Shown: positions 43,856-54,207, counted from the stretch's first letter. The stretch: DNA of 64,000 nt from Devosia sp. Root436 (GCF_001426345.1 NZ_LMEM01000009.1:264540-328539), one strand, 5' to 3'. Notes: a model not told the origin generated them from the letters alone. Program-made: numbers and translations.

Positions 43856-44848
43856 TCAGGTTGAAAATATCTGTCCGGCGCCGCTGGCCAGGGCCCGCTG
43901 GCGCGCCAGGGTGGCGATCGCGGTGTCCTGCACACCCATCCCGGTGAGGTCCGCCAGGGTGATCTCGTCCGCCCGCATCCGCCCGGGCGCCTGCCCCGCG
44001 ACAACGGCGCCGAGTTCGGCAAACACCGCGGTTTCCGCCACCAGCCCGGCCGCGATCGCATGGCGCAATTCGCCCAGCACGCGGGTTTGCGCCAGCCGGT
44101 CGGGCACATAGCGGTCGACGCGCGCCAGCACAGCGGGGGCAATCTCGTTCTTGTGCTCGGCATCCGAGCCCATGGCGGTCAGGTGCTGGCCGGGCTCCAG
44201 CCACCCCGCTTCGATGATCGGGCTGGCCGATGGCGTGGTGGTAACGACGATATCGGCCCCCGCAATCGCGACTCGCGGGTCGGCCATCGCGGTCACCGCA
44301 AAGCCGAGTTCGGCCGAAAGGGTAGCGGCAAGCGCGCTGGCCTTGGCGCCGTCGCGCGCCCATATCCGCGCCTCGGCCATCGGCCGCACCAGCGCCAGCG
44401 CCCGCAATTGCAGCCGCGCCTGCACGCCCGCGCCGAAAATGGCGGCGCAGGATGCGTCCCGGCGCGCCAGGTGGTTTGCCGCCACAGCTCCGGCCGCCGC
44501 CGTGCGGATATCGGTCAGGTAGCCATTATCGAACAGGGCCGCTTCGAGCAGGCCGGTCCGCGCACTGAGCAGCACCATGAGCCCGTTGACCGAGGGCAGG
44601 CCGAGCATCGGATTGTTGAAGAATCCCGGACTGATCTTGATGGCGAAGCTGTCGAGGCCCGGAATATAGGCCGTCTTGATATCGACTTCGCCATTGGCCT
44701 CCACCATGTCCAGCCGCAGGATCGGCGGCATGACGACCGCCTTGGTGGCGAGCGCCATGAAGGCGTCCTCGATGCAGGCAACGGCCGCCGCGTCGAGCGG
44801 CACCAGCTTGCGCAGGTCGGCCTCGGTCAGGATGGTAACGTCAGCCAT
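43856..44848 (-). CDS. eutC: Ornithine cyclodeaminase/mu-crystallin family protein of ectoine catabolism
   Basis: This 330-residue NAD-dependent protein has IKISPGFFNNPMLGLPSVNG, FDNGYLTDIRTAAAGAVAA and the nucleotide-binding FGAGVQARLQLRAL. EutC proteins accompany EutB in hydroxyectoine-using bacteria and are thought to help convert hydroxyectoine-derived intermediates. It overlaps eutB by 8 bp. Confidence 0.88.
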   Translation of the reverse strand: MADVTILTEADLRKLVPLDAAAVACIEDAFMALATKAVVMPPILRLDMVEANGEVDIKTAYIPGLDSFAIKISPGFFNNPMLGLPSVNGLMVLLSARTGLLEAALFDNGYLTDIRTAAAGAVAANHLARRDASCAAIFGAGVQARLQLRALALVRPMAEARIWARDGAKASALAATLSAELGFAVTAMADPRVAIAGADIVVTTTPSASPIIEAGWLEPGQHLTAMGSDAEHKNEIAPAVLARVDRYVPDRLAQTRVLGELRHAIAAGLVAETAVFAELGAVVAGQAPGRMRADEITLADLTGMGVQDTAIATLARQRALASGAGQIFST

Positions 44849-45857
44849 GGCCGGCTCCCAGATCCGGATTTTCGCCCATGACGATCCGCCGATGCAGGGC
44901 CATGTCGATATTCCTGCCGCTCAGCACGATCCCGACCGGGCCGCGCAGCGCGATCTTGCCGGCCGCCAATGCGGCAATGCCGACGGCCGCCGCCCCCTCG
45001 ATGACCTCGCCAAGCTCCATATAGGCCGAGCGGATCGCCTCGGCGATGTCGCCCTCGCTGACCAGCACGACATCGTCGACCAGCCGCTGCACCATGGAGA
45101 AGGTGAACCGGTTGTCGAGACCGATGCCGCCACCCAGCGAGTCGGCCAGGCTGGGAACTTCCCGCACCTCCACCGGCCTGCCACTGGCGAGGCTCGCATG
45201 CATCGCCGCCCCCCGCTCCATCGTTACCCCGATCACCCGCACCGCCGGATTGAGCGCCTTGGCGGCCAACGCCACCCCGGCAAGCAGGCCCCCGCCCGAT
45301 AGCGGCACCAGCAGGGTTTCGGTGTCCGGCGCGTCCTCGATCATTTCGAGCCCCAGCGTACCCTGCCCGGCAATGGTCCCGGCCATGTCGAATGGCGCGA
45401 CATTGACCATGCCCTCCTCGCGCACCAGCCGATCGACCTCCACCTGGGCATCGTCCTGGCTCACGCCCACGATCCGCACATCGGCGCCAAGCGCCCTGAC
45501 GGCATCGACCTTGTTGGCCGGCACGAGACTGGACATGCAGATGACCGCGTCTATGCCGGCTGCCTTGGCGGCATAGGCCAGCGCCCTGCCATGATTGCCC
45601 GTCGAGGCCGCAACCACCCCGGCCTCGCGCTGCTCCCCCGAAAGGCTCAGCACGGTATTGGTCGCACCCCGCGCCTTGAAACTGCCGGTGATCTGCTGAT
45701 GTTCGCATTTGAGGCGCACCACAACGCCATGGCGGGCGCTCAGCGGCAGCGCCTCCATCATGGACGTGCGGCGCACATGGCCGGCAAGGCGCTGCCGCGC
45801 CGCCACCACGTCGACAATCCCGATATCAGTGTCTCGCGCGGCGTTTCGATCCGGCAT
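44841..45857 (-). CDS. eutB: Threonine dehydratase-like enzyme of hydroxyectoine catabolism
   Basis: This 338-residue PLP enzyme (fold type II) shows the lysine motif TGSFKARGATN (about 65-75), the asparagine loop ASTGNHGRALAYAAK and the phosphate-binding SGGGLLAGVA. Within a eut cluster its likely job is to dehydrate/deaminate a hydroxyectoine-derived intermediate. ATG at 45857 follows AAGGGGCGG. It is the first gene of the leftward operon, divergent from ehuB. Confidence 0.88.
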   Translation of the reverse strand: MPDRNAARDTDIGIVDVVAARQRLAGHVRRTSMMEALPLSARHGVVVRLKCEHQQITGSFKARGATNTVLSLSGEQREAGVVAASTGNHGRALAYAAKAAGIDAVICMSSLVPANKVDAVRALGADVRIVGVSQDDAQVEVDRLVREEGMVNVAPFDMAGTIAGQGTLGLEMIEDAPDTETLLVPLSGGGLLAGVALAAKALNPAVRVIGVTMERGAAMHASLASGRPVEVREVPSLADSLGGGIGLDNRFTFSMVQRLVDDVVLVSEGDIAEAIRSAYMELGEVIEGAAAVGIAALAAGKIALRGPVGIVLSGRNIDMALHRRIVMGENPDLGAGHG

Positions 45858-46215
45858 GTCCGCCCCTTGCCGATTGTGCCGCTGATGCCGCCCAAATCGC
45901 TCAAATACTATGCCTACGTCCGAGATAGTCGATCCTTCCAATCTGATGGAGGCGTGCAGCCGATCCGACTGCAAACTTCCATCACAAATAGATGTATCCT
46001 CCCTCGACTCGGCCCCCCCTCTCCGCAACCCTGAATACCGCGATGCGACGTCTTGAGGGGGACACCAGCAAACTGCAGTTTTCGGGCCATTCATCGCTTC
46101 CGGTCCAGGTCCGACCGCCGCTAAAACCCACCCGGCCAACTGCCCCGCAATACCCCCGGCGACATCGAATGGGTTGCTTTCAGCATACCGACCACAGGGA
46201 CACAGGAGTCACGAT
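45858..46215. promoter_or_regulatory. Divergent control region eutB / ehuB
   Basis: These 358 bp separate the two ectoine operons and must hold both promoters. A nested palindrome at 45945-45983 pairs GATGGA with TCCATC on the outside and TGCAG with CTGCA inside. It is the best candidate for an operator, perhaps for the AsnC-type regulator encoded at 49470. No clear -35/-10 pairs were identified, and no EnuR (MocR-type) gene is in the cluster. Confidence 0.45.
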
Positions 46216-47085
46216 ATGCGCAGTACTTTCAGCAAACACGCTACGCCGATCTTCGCCGCCATCACTGCCCTCGCACTGGCATCCACCGCGGCCAGCGCCG
46301 TCACGCTCGAGGAAATCAAGGAACGCGGCTATATCCGCATCGCCGTCGCCAACGAAATTCCCTACGGCTATCTCGATCCCAACGGCGACCCCAAGGGTGC
46401 GGGGCCCGACGTGGCCGTGCAGGTGGTCAAGGCCCTCGGCATGGAAGCCGAGGACATCCAGTGGGTGGTGACCAATTTCAGCTCGCTCATTCCGGGCCTG
46501 CAGGCCAACCGGTTCGATCTGACCGCCTCGGAAATGGCCATCCGCCCCGAACGCTGCCAGCAGGTCATCTATTCGGAGCCGAACACCTCCTATGGCGAAG
46601 GGCTGCTGGTCATGGCCGGTGACCCCAAGGGCATCAAGGAATATGCCGACTTCGTCGATTCCGACCTGAAGGTCGCGGTCATGGCTGGTGCCGACCAGCT
46701 CAATATGATGCAGGCGCTCGGCGTTCCCGAGGAAAACATCGTCATTATCGCGGCCAATGCCGATGCGATTTCGACCGTCGCCAATGGCCGAGCCGACGCC
46801 TATGCGGCCACCGGCCTCACCGCCAGCGATCTCGCCAGCAAGAGCGACAAGGTGGAACTGGCCCCCGATTTCATCGATCCGGTGATCGATGGCAATGTCG
46901 CCCGCAGCTGGGGCGGCTTCAACTTCAACAGTGACTCGGTGGCTCTGCGCGACGCGTTCAACGCCGAACTGGCCACCTTCAAGCAAACCGATGCCTGGGC
47001 GGAAATCCTCGCCAGCTACGGCTTTACCCCGGAAGATATTGCCGGCTCGACGGCAACCACCACCGAGGCCCTTTGCGCCGAATAG
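46216..47085 (+). CDS. ehuB: Ectoine/hydroxyectoine ABC transporter, substrate-binding protein
   Basis: This 289-residue periplasmic protein has a signal peptide (residues 1-27, ending ASAVT) and the polar-amino-acid binding fold: GYIRIAVANEIPYGYLDPNG, FSSLIPGLQANRFDLTASEM and IRPERCQQVIYSEP. The ANEIPYGY stretch and genomic context match EhuB. AGGAG precedes the ATG. A hairpin and a small mobile element lie between it and ehuC. Confidence 0.9.
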   Translation: MRSTFSKHATPIFAAITALALASTAASAVTLEEIKERGYIRIAVANEIPYGYLDPNGDPKGAGPDVAVQVVKALGMEAEDIQWVVTNFSSLIPGLQANRFDLTASEMAIRPERCQQVIYSEPNTSYGEGLLVMAGDPKGIKEYADFVDSDLKVAVMAGADQLNMMQALGVPEENIVIIAANADAISTVANGRADAYAATGLTASDLASKSDKVELAPDFIDPVIDGNVARSWGGFNFNSDSVALRDAFNAELATFKQTDAWAEILASYGFTPEDIAGSTATTTEALCAE

Positions 47086-47094
47086 GCTCGTGAC

Positions 47095-47121
47095 GCCATG
47101 GCCGGATGATCCGGCCATGGC
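47095..47121 (+). other. Palindromic hairpin after ehuB
   Basis: GCCATGGCCGGAT and its exact complement around a single G form a 13-bp inverted repeat, 10 nt after the ehuB stop. Only a short TCCTTT follows, so strong termination is not expected. Confidence 0.75.
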
Positions 47122-47131
47122 TCCTTTCTGA

Positions 47132-47273
47132 GAGACTGTTTGAAAATTCGCTCTGGCGAGTCAGCTGGCGTGGTTTTCGAGAACCGGAGCGCAGCGTAGA
47201 TAGGGTGCGTGAGCACCGGAAGCGCAGAAAGCCCCGCCAGATAACCGCCAGAGTAGAGTTTTCAAACAGTCTC
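47132..47273. mobile_element. 142-bp MITE between ehuB and ehuC
   Basis: Terminal inverted repeats start GAGACTGTTTGAAAA on each end (CAGTCTC at the right end) and continue imperfectly to about 30 bp (CTCTGGCG-like inner part). A 3-bp direct repeat, TGA, flanks the element at 47129-47131 and 47274-47276, as expected for a TNA target of the IS5/IS1031 group. No transposase is encoded, so it depends on one elsewhere. Confidence 0.78.
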
Positions 47274-47296
47274 TGAGCGCGAGAGGACCACCCGCC

Positions 47297-47968
47297 ATGC
47301 CCTGGTTTGACTATCTCAAACCGCTTGCCGACGGCGCCTGGATCACCGTGCAGCTCACGGTGTTCTCGACTATTCTGGGCGCCCTGCTGTCCTTCATCTT
47401 CGGCATCGGAAAGCTCAGTGACAACTGGGCCATTCGCGCCATCTCGATTGCCTATATCGAGGTCTTCCGCGGCACCTCATTGCTGGTGCAGCTGTTCTGG
47501 CTCTACTTCGCCCTGCCCATTGCCGGCGACGCCATCGGGCTCGATCTGCGCCTGCCGCCCGTCGTGGCGGGCGTAGCGGCGCTGGGGCTCAATATCGGCG
47601 CCTACGGGGCCGAAGTCGTGCGAGGGGCCATCCAGGCCGTCACCCCGAGCCAGTATGAGGCGGCGACCGCCCTCAACTTCACCTCCCGCCAGACCCTGTG
47701 GAAGATCAGCCTGCCCCAGGCGATCCCCGAAATGATGCCGTCCTTCGGCAACCTGGCGGTGCAAAATCTCAAGGACACTGCCCTGGCCTCGCTGATCAGC
47801 CTCGGCGACCTGGCATTCCGGGCCGAGCAGCTGCGCAACTACACCCAGGACAGCACCACCATCTATACCATCGTCCTGCTGATGTATTTCGGCATGGCAC
47901 TGGTGCTGACCGCCATGATGCGCGTGCTGGAGGCCTCGGTCGGCCGCTGGCGCGGGGCGAGGAGCTAG
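47297..47968 (+). CDS. ehuC: Ectoine/hydroxyectoine ABC transporter, permease
   Basis: This 223-residue inner-membrane protein of the HisM/GlnP family has [30 protein letters not shown] and the docking loop [20 protein letters not shown]. It pairs with EhuD, encoded immediately downstream. Confidence 0.9.
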   Translation: MPWFDYLKPLADGAWITVQLTVFSTILGALLSFIFGIGKLSDNWAIRAISIAYIEVFRGTSLLVQLFWLYFALPIAGDAIGLDLRLPPVVAGVAALGLNIGAYGAEVVRGAIQAVTPSQYEAATALNFTSRQTLWKISLPQAIPEMMPSFGNLAVQNLKDTALASLISLGDLAFRAEQLRNYTQDSTTIYTIVLLMYFGMALVLTAMMRVLEASVGRWRGARS

Positions 47969-47970
47969 CC

Positions 47971-48666
47971 ATGCTGTTCGGAATCACCTGGGATACCAGC
48001 AACGGCGACCTGGCCTTCGCACTGTCGATCCTGCCCATCCTGCTGCGCGGCATGCTGGTCACCATCCAGGCCACCATCGCCGGCTTTGCCATCGCCATGG
48101 TCCTCGGCCTGGTCTTCGCGGTGCTCAAGAGCGTGCCGCTCAAGATCGTCTCCTGGCCGGCAATCGTCATCACCGAATTCTTCCGCGATACGCCGCTCCT
48201 GGTGCAGCTGTTCTTCCTCTACTACGTGCTGGCCGACTACAATATCATCCTGCCCGCCTTCGCCACCGGCGCCCTGGCGCTGGGCGTCCAGTACAGCGCC
48301 TATATGGCCGAGGTCTATCGCGCCGGCATCGAGGCCGTCGCCAGGGGCCAGCGCGAGGCGGCCAGGGCGCTCGACCTGTCGGCCTCGCGCACCTTCACCC
48401 ACATCATCCTGCCCCAGGCGGTGCCGCGGGTGGTCCCGGCGCTCGGCAATTACCTGGTGTCGATCATGAAGGACGTGCCGGTGCTTTCTGTGGTCACCGT
48501 GCTCGAAATGCTGGGTGTCGCCCGCATCATCGGCGACCAGACGTTCAACTACCTGGTGCCATTGTCCATGGTGGGCGGGCTCTACCTGATCATGACCCTT
48601 GTCGCCTCGGCGCTGGTGCGCTTCGTCGATGCCAAACTCCCCAAGAGAGGGCTGCCCTTCAAATGA
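47971..48666 (+). CDS. ehuD: Ectoine/hydroxyectoine ABC transporter, permease
   Basis: This 231-residue inner-membrane protein of the same family has [20 protein letters not shown] and the docking loop [23 protein letters not shown] at 47971 follows GAGGAG, 2 bp after the ehuC stop; its end overlaps ehuA by 4 bp. Confidence 0.9.
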   Translation: MLFGITWDTSNGDLAFALSILPILLRGMLVTIQATIAGFAIAMVLGLVFAVLKSVPLKIVSWPAIVITEFFRDTPLLVQLFFLYYVLADYNIILPAFATGALALGVQYSAYMAEVYRAGIEAVARGQREAARALDLSASRTFTHIILPQAVPRVVPALGNYLVSIMKDVPVLSVVTVLEMLGVARIIGDQTFNYLVPLSMVGGLYLIMTLVASALVRFVDAKLPKRGLPFK

Positions 48667-49436
48667 GCGAGCCAATCATCAAGTTCGAGAAGGTCGTCAA
48701 GAGCTACGGCAATTACCGCGTGCTCAACGACCTCGATTTCGAGGTGGCGCGGGGTGAGAAAGTCACCATCATCGGCCCCTCCGGCTCAGGCAAGTCCACG
48801 GTGCTGCGCATCCTGATGACGCTGGAGAAGATCAATGGCGGCGTGGTGTCGGTCGGCAACGAGCCGCTGTGGCACGAAAAGGGGCCGAACGGCCTGATCC
48901 CGGCACGCGAAGCCCATCTGCGCAAGATGCGCAAGCAGCTCGGCATGGTGTTCCAGCAGTTCAACCTGTTCCCGCACATGACCGTGCTGCGCAATCTCAC
49001 CGAAGCGCCGATGTCGGTGCTGGGCCTGTCGAAACAGGACGCCCGCGAGCGCGCCGAAGAACTGCTGCAGTTGGTCGGATTGTCCGATCAGGCGCAGAAA
49101 TTTCCCAACCAGCTCTCGGGCGGCCAGCAGCAGCGCGTCGGCATCGCCCGCGCCCTGGCCATGCGCCCCAAGGTGATGCTGTTCGATGAGCCGACCTCGG
49201 CTCTCGATCCCGAACTGGTGGGCGAGGTGCTCAATGTCATCGCCAAGCTGGCCGAGGAGCATGACCTGACCATGCTGCTGGTCACCCATGAAATGCGTTT
49301 CGCCCGCGAAGTGTCCGACCGGGTATGCTTCTTCGACCAGGGCAATATCAAGGAACAGGGCACGCCCGACGAGCTGTTCACCAACCCCAGGGAAGAGCGC
49401 ACGCGGGCCTTCCTCAAGGCCGTGCTCGAAGGATGA
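48663..49436 (+). CDS. ehuA: Ectoine/hydroxyectoine ABC transporter, ATPase
   Basis: This 257-residue ATPase has Walker [10 protein letters not shown], signature [15 protein letters not shown], Walker [21 protein letters not shown] and H-loop VTHEM, all typical of the polar-amino-acid (GlnQ/HisP) class. It powers EhuCD. Confidence 0.92.
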   Translation: MSEPIIKFEKVVKSYGNYRVLNDLDFEVARGEKVTIIGPSGSGKSTVLRILMTLEKINGGVVSVGNEPLWHEKGPNGLIPAREAHLRKMRKQLGMVFQQFNLFPHMTVLRNLTEAPMSVLGLSKQDARERAEELLQLVGLSDQAQKFPNQLSGGQQQRVGIARALAMRPKVMLFDEPTSALDPELVGEVLNVIAKLAEEHDLTMLLVTHEMRFAREVSDRVCFFDQGNIKEQGTPDELFTNPREERTRAFLKAVLEG

Positions 49437-49469
49437 TCCTGCCTGGCGCAATTCACGCAAGCGGTTGAT

Positions 49470-50048
49470 ATGACAGGAGCCATCTGGACGCCAACCACGG
49501 AACGGCATTATGCTTCGGCGGCATCAAATGGATACCGGCCTGGCGTGAACCCATCCAAGTCCGAAACACCGAGGCTGGATGACCGGGATATAAAAATCCT
49601 GAGCATTCTGCAGCGCGAAGGCAGAATTCCCAAGGCGGCCCTGGCCGAGCGCGTCAACCTGTCGGCAACGCCGTGCTGGGAACGCCTGCGCCGCCTCGAG
49701 GAAGCCGGCATTATCGAGAGCTATGGCGCCCGCGTGTCGCTCAAGGCTTTCGGCCCCACCACCATGGTCTTCGTCCAGGTCGAGCTCGAGAGCCACCGCG
49801 CCGAGGATTTCGCCCGCTTCGAGGCCAGGATCAAGACCCTGCCCGAGGTCATCGAATGCTGGGCGGTCGGCGGCGGCGTCGACTATTTCTGCAAGATCGT
49901 GGTTCGCCTGCTGAGCGACTATCAGGCCCTGATCGACAGCCTGCTGGCCCAGCAGATCGGCATCAAGCGCTACTACACCTATGTCGTCACCATGCCGGTC
50001 AAGAATGAGCCGGTTCCCGTCGAACTGCTGGCGCAACCGTCCCAATAG
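49470..50048 (+). CDS. AsnC/Lrp-family regulator of ectoine use (DoeX-like)
   Basis: A 191-residue protein as annotated, or 166 residues if it starts at GTG 49545. The helix-turn-helix spans [20 protein letters not shown] to [18 protein letters not shown], followed by an Lrp ligand domain ([27 protein letters not shown]). It lies between ehuA and the aldehyde dehydrogenase gene, the usual place of asnC/doeX in ectoine clusters. It probably senses a diaminobutyrate-type intermediate. Neither start has a strong ribosome site. Confidence 0.87.
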   Translation: MTGAIWTPTTERHYASAASNGYRPGVNPSKSETPRLDDRDIKILSILQREGRIPKAALAERVNLSATPCWERLRRLEEAGIIESYGARVSLKAFGPTTMVFVQVELESHRAEDFARFEARIKTLPEVIECWAVGGGVDYFCKIVVRLLSDYQALIDSLLAQQIGIKRYYTYVVTMPVKNEPVPVELLAQPSQ

Positions 50049-50163
50049 ACGAAATGCCTCGCCGCCTCGCGGCAAACAGGTCAACCATCCTTTTTCCTCC
50101 TCCAGTTTGGCGAACGCCTCTGGCCCCGTCCCGATAGTGTCAGCGGGCAGGAGGCAATTGGCC

Positions 50164-51651
50164 ATGTCCGTTATTTCACCCGTGAACACCGCCGACGGCC
50201 TTGCCGGCCTGGCCGATGCGGCCCTGTTCTGCCGCGCGGCCTATATCGATGGGCAAAGCGTCAGCACCGGCGCCAGTGGCCAGATCGCCGTGCTCAACCC
50301 GGCGGACGGCAGCGAGGTCGGCCGCGTTCCGGCGCTCGATTCGGCCCAGGCGCGGCAGGCCGTCGATGCCGCCAGCGCCGCCTTTCCCCTGTGGTCCGGC
50401 CTGCTGCCGCAGGAGCGCGCCGCTATCCTGCGCGCCTGGTTCGAAGCCATCAGGGGCGCCCGCGACGATTTGGCGCTGCTGATGACCCTGGAACAGGGCA
50501 AGCCGCTCTCCGAAGCCCGTGGGGAAATCGACTACGCCGCCTCCTTCGTCGAATTCTACGCCGAAGAGACCAAGCGTCCCAATATCGAGAGCGTCACCTC
50601 CCACCTCCCCGATGCCGAGGTCGAGGTATGGCGCGAGCCCGCCGGGGTCGCCGCCCTGATCACGCCGTGGAATTTCCCCAGCGCCATGCTGACGCGCAAG
50701 GCGGCGGCGGCTTTGGCCGCTGGCTGCACCTGTGTCGCCCATCCCTCATCGGAAACGCCGTTTTCGGCACTGGCGCTGGCGGTCCTGGCGGAACGCGCCG
50801 GCATGCCGCCGGGTGTCTTCAACATCGTCACCGGTCATGCCGCCGAAATCGTCGGCGCTTGGACGTCCGACAAGCGCATCCGCGTGCTGAGCTTCACCGG
50901 CTCCACCGAAATAGGACGCCTGCTGTTCCGCCAGAGCGCCGATACCATCAAGCATCTGGTTCTCGAACTGGGCGGCCATGCGCCTTTCATCGTCTTTGCC
51001 GATGCCGATCTCGACCAGGCGGTCGAGGAGGCCATCAAGGCCAAGTTCGCCACGTCGGGGCAGGATTGCCTGGGCGCCAACCGCTTCTTCATCGAGCGCC
51101 CGGTCTATGCCGAGTTCTGCAAGCGCTTCGCCGCCGCCACCGCTGCTTTGTCGATCGGCCCCGGCCTTGCCGATTGCGATCTGGGTCCGCTCGCCAACCA
51201 GAAGGCCATCGACAAGCAGGTCAGCCATGTCGGCGATGCCCTCGCCCGTGGCGCCCGCTGCCTCACCGGCGGCAAGATCCACCCCGCCGGCCCGCTCTTC
51301 TACGAGCCGACCGTCTTGGTCGACGTGCCGCCCGATGCCCTGATCATGCACGAGGAGACGTTCGGGCCGGTGGCCGCCATTGCGCCATTCGATGACGAGG
51401 CCACCGTGCTCGCTCTCGCCAACGACACCGATTACGGCCTGATCGCCTATCTCCACACCAACGATCCGCGCCGCATCTACCGCGCCAGCCGGGCCCTGCA
51501 GTTCGGCATGGTCGCCGTGAACCGCACCAAGGTCACCGGCGCGCCCATCCCCTTCGGCGGCATGAAGCAATCCGGCCTCGGCCGCGAGGGCGCACGCCTC
51601 GGCCTCGAGGTCTTCACCGAAGTCAAATACGTCTGCCGCGACTGGCGCTGA
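50164..51651 (+). CDS. doeC: NAD(P)-dependent aldehyde dehydrogenase, aspartate-semialdehyde oxidising (DoeC-like)
   Basis: This 495-residue enzyme has [31 protein letters not shown], the catalytic Glu in LELGGHAP and the catalytic Cys in [12 protein letters not shown]. In ectoine pathways this step turns aspartate semialdehyde into aspartate. General resemblance is to succinate-semialdehyde dehydrogenases, so the specificity rests on context. AGGAGG lies 10 nt before the ATG at 50164. Confidence 0.87.
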   Translation: MSVISPVNTADGLAGLADAALFCRAAYIDGQSVSTGASGQIAVLNPADGSEVGRVPALDSAQARQAVDAASAAFPLWSGLLPQERAAILRAWFEAIRGARDDLALLMTLEQGKPLSEARGEIDYAASFVEFYAEETKRPNIESVTSHLPDAEVEVWREPAGVAALITPWNFPSAMLTRKAAAALAAGCTCVAHPSSETPFSALALAVLAERAGMPPGVFNIVTGHAAEIVGAWTSDKRIRVLSFTGSTEIGRLLFRQSADTIKHLVLELGGHAPFIVFADADLDQAVEEAIKAKFATSGQDCLGANRFFIERPVYAEFCKRFAAATAALSIGPGLADCDLGPLANQKAIDKQVSHVGDALARGARCLTGGKIHPAGPLFYEPTVLVDVPPDALIMHEETFGPVAAIAPFDDEATVLALANDTDYGLIAYLHTNDPRRIYRASRALQFGMVAVNRTKVTGAPIPFGGMKQSGLGREGARLGLEVFTEVKYVCRDWR

Positions 51652-51676
51652 TATAACCACCCGAAAGGACCCACCC

Positions 51677-53047
51677 ATGCTCACCAATGACCAACTCGGC
51701 CAGTGGGATCGCGAAAGCTTCTTCCACCCCTCCACCCATCTGGGTCAGCATGCCCGCGGCGAAGCGCCGACGCGGATCGTCACCGGCGGCTCGGGGGTCT
51801 ATATCGAGGATCGCGACGGCAACCGGCTGCTCGACGCCTTTGCCGGCCTCTACTGCGTCAATGTCGGCTACGGCCGCCAGGAAGTGGCCGACGCCATCGC
51901 CGAGCAGGCGCGCCAGCTCTCCTACTACCACGCCTATGTCGGGCACGGCACCGAGGCCTCGATTACGCTGGCCAAGATGGTGCTCGACCGGGCACCCAGG
52001 AACATGTCCAAGGTCTATTTCGGCCTGGGCGGCTCCGACGCCAACGAGACCAACATCAAGATGGTCTGGTACTACAACAACATCCTGGGCCGCCCGCAGA
52101 AAAAGAAGATCATCTCGCGCTGGCGCGGCTATCACGGCTCGGGCCTGATGACCGGCTCGCTGACCGGGCTGAGCGGCTTCCACAACAAGTTCGACCTTCC
52201 CCTGTCGCCGGTTCTGCACACCGAGGCGCCCTACTATTACCGCCGCGCCGACCTGGCCATGAACGAAGCTCAGTTCGTCGCCCATTGCGTCAGCGAGCTC
52301 GAAGCCATGATCGAGCGGGAAGGCGCCGATACCATCGCCGCTTTCATCGGCGAACCGGCGCTCGGCACCGGCGGACTGGTCCCGCCGCCCGAAGGCTACT
52401 GGCCGGCCATCCAGGCCGTGCTCGACAAGCACGATATCCTGTTGATCGTCGACGAGGTGGTGACCGCCTTCGGCCGGCTCGGCAGCATGTTCGGCTCCGA
52501 CAAATATGGCCTCAAGCCCGACATCATCACCATCGCCAAGGGGTTGACCTCGGCCTATGCGCCGCTATCGGGCTCCATCTTCTCGCAGCGCATGTGGGAT
52601 GTGCTGGTGCGCGGCACCGATGAAAACGGCGCCATCGGCCACGGCTGGACCTACTCGGCCCATCCCATCGGCGCTGCCGCCGGCGTTGCCAATCTCAAAC
52701 TGGTGGATTCCCTGGGCCTGGTCGAAAATGCCGGCACGGTCGGCGCCTATTTCAAGGCGGCGATGATCGATGCGCTCGCCGCTCACCCCAATGTCGGTGA
52801 TATCCGCGGCGTCGGCCTGCTCTGCGCCGTCGAATTCGTCAAGGACCGCGACAGCCGCACCTTCTTCGATGCCGGCGAGAAAGTGGGCCCGCGCCTGGCC
52901 GCGGCCCTGCTGGCCCGCGGCGTCATCGCCCGCGCCATGCCGCAGGGCGACATTATCGGCTTCGCCCCGCCACTTTGCCTGACCCGCGATGAAGCCGGCA
53001 TCATCGTCGGCACCTTCGCCCAGGCCGTCAAGGACGTGCTCGGCTAA
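51677..53047 (+). CDS. doeD: Class III aminotransferase, probable diaminobutyrate transaminase (DoeD-like)
   Basis: This 456-residue PLP enzyme has [34 protein letters not shown], the aspartate of [11 protein letters not shown] and the PLP lysine in [15 protein letters not shown]. Family members use omega-amino donors and pyruvate or 2-oxoglutarate. Next to doeC its role is probably 2,4-diaminobutyrate to aspartate semialdehyde. It ends the rightward ectoine operon. Confidence 0.87.
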   Translation: MLTNDQLGQWDRESFFHPSTHLGQHARGEAPTRIVTGGSGVYIEDRDGNRLLDAFAGLYCVNVGYGRQEVADAIAEQARQLSYYHAYVGHGTEASITLAKMVLDRAPRNMSKVYFGLGGSDANETNIKMVWYYNNILGRPQKKKIISRWRGYHGSGLMTGSLTGLSGFHNKFDLPLSPVLHTEAPYYYRRADLAMNEAQFVAHCVSELEAMIEREGADTIAAFIGEPALGTGGLVPPPEGYWPAIQAVLDKHDILLIVDEVVTAFGRLGSMFGSDKYGLKPDIITIAKGLTSAYAPLSGSIFSQRMWDVLVRGTDENGAIGHGWTYSAHPIGAAAGVANLKLVDSLGLVENAGTVGAYFKAAMIDALAAHPNVGDIRGVGLLCAVEFVKDRDSRTFFDAGEKVGPRLAAALLARGVIARAMPQGDIIGFAPPLCLTRDEAGIIVGTFAQAVKDVLG

Positions 53048-53066
53048 AGGCCTGCTCTTCCACCGG

Positions 53067-53094
53067 GTCATTCCCGCGAAAGCGGGAATCTCCC
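53067..53094. repeat. REP2 palindrome (single unit)
   Basis: GTCATTCCCGCGAAAGCGGG followed by AATCTCCC; the core CCCGC-GAAA-GCGGG forms a hairpin. It matches both arms of the inverted pair at 60878-60944 and lies just after doeD. Confidence 0.8.
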
Positions 53095-53223
53095 TTCTAG
53101 GCAGGCGGGATCAGCCCGACCCGCATATCCGGCTCAAAAGACTGTCAAGCCGGTGGAATCCCGGCTCGTAACCGTTTCAGGCCACCCGGAAGAATAGCCC
53201 CGGGCTGCACAGTGCAAGGGGTG

Positions 53224-53299
53224 TGGTGGGCCCACCAGGACTCGAACCTGGAACCAGACCGTTATGAGCGGTCGGCTCTAACCATTGAGCTATAGGCCC
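53224..53299 (-). tRNA. tRNA with CAU anticodon, probably tRNA-Ile2 (lysidine-modified)
   Basis: All 76 nt are accounted for: acceptor GGGCCTA/TGGGCCC, D-arm GCTC-AATGGTTA-GAGC, anticodon arm GACCG-CTCATAA-CGGTC, T-arm CCAGG-TTCGAGT-CCTGG and an encoded CCA. The short D-loop and overall sequence resemble Ile(CAU) species rather than elongator Met, but CAU alone cannot decide between them. Confidence 0.93.
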
Positions 53300-53451
53300 A
53301 CGCCTGCCTCTTAGCATTGTCCTGCCTGCTGGCAAGGGGAAACCTGAAACCGCGCCCTTCGCGAGCGCCACCCTCCTTCGTGCGCCCAGCGATATTTGTT
53401 CGTTGCGCGCCCATCTGCTATCACCGGCTGTCACGGCATTGCGGAGCTTCC

Positions 53452-54207
53452 ATGCGCGAAGGCGATATCATCAATGGCCTGGTCAAGGGCCTCTCGGTCA
53501 TCGAGTGCTTCGACGAGGAGCATGCCAGCCAGTCGATCACCGATGTCGCCAATCGCACCGGCCTCGAACGCGCCACCGCGCGCCGGTGCCTGCTGACGCT
53601 CGTCCATCTCGGCTATGCCAGCTATGACGGCAAGTTCTTCCGGCTGACCCCGCGCGTGCTCAATCTGGGCCATTCCTATCTCGCCGCCACCCCGCTCCCC
53701 CGGCTGATCCAGCCTTTCCTCGAAGAACTGTCCGGCCAGATCAACGAAAGCTCCTCGGCCGCCGTGCTCGACAATACCGAAATCCTCTACATCGCCCGCG
53801 CCTCCTATCGCCGGGTCATGTCGATCAATCTCGGCGCCGGTGCGAGATTGCCTGCCTATTGCACGTCGATGGGCCGCATCCTGCTCGCCTCTCTCCCGCC
53901 TGCTGCCGCGCGCGAAGTGCTCAACCGCTCCGAACTCATCGCCTATACCGAAAAAACCAAGGCCGATCTGCCCTCGATCACCACCGAACTGGCTGTCATT
54001 GCCGCGCAGGGCTTTGCCGTCATCGACGAGGAACTGGAACTGGGCCTCTGCTCCATCGCCGTGCCCCTGTTCAATGCCCAGGGCCACACCGTCGCCGCCC
54101 TCAATATCGGCGCCCAGTCCGCCCGTGCCTCCACCTCGCATATGATCGCCAATTTCCTGCCCCTGATGCGGAAAGTCCAATCCGAAGTCCGCCCCCTGCT
54201 GCGCTGA
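53452..54207 (+). CDS. IclR-family transcriptional regulator (PcaR/PobR-like)
   Basis: This 251-residue protein has an N-terminal winged helix (about 10-65: LVKGLSVIECFDEEHASQSI, then TGLERATARRCLLTLVHLGY) and a C-terminal effector domain (SAAVLDNTEILYIARASYRR, LPAYCTSMGRILLA and GFAVIDEELELGLCSIAVP). It resembles regulators of aromatic-acid catabolism, but no such pathway is nearby, so the target is unknown. ATG at 53452 follows GCGGAGC. Confidence 0.9.
   Translation: MREGDIINGLVKGLSVIECFDEEHASQSITDVANRTGLERATARRCLLTLVHLGYASYDGKFFRLTPRVLNLGHSYLAATPLPRLIQPFLEELSGQINESSSAAVLDNTEILYIARASYRRVMSINLGAGARLPAYCTSMGRILLASLPPAAAREVLNRSELIAYTEKTKADLPSITTELAVIAAQGFAVIDEELELGLCSIAVPLFNAQGHTVAALNIGAQSARASTSHMIANFLPLMRKVQSEVRPLLR

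Noticed and set aside
46216..49436. Reading the ehu genes as a generic glutamine/histidine importer
   Set aside because: The flanking doeA, eutB, eutC and AsnC-type genes make ectoine/hydroxyectoine much more likely, although the transporter sequence alone would not prove it.
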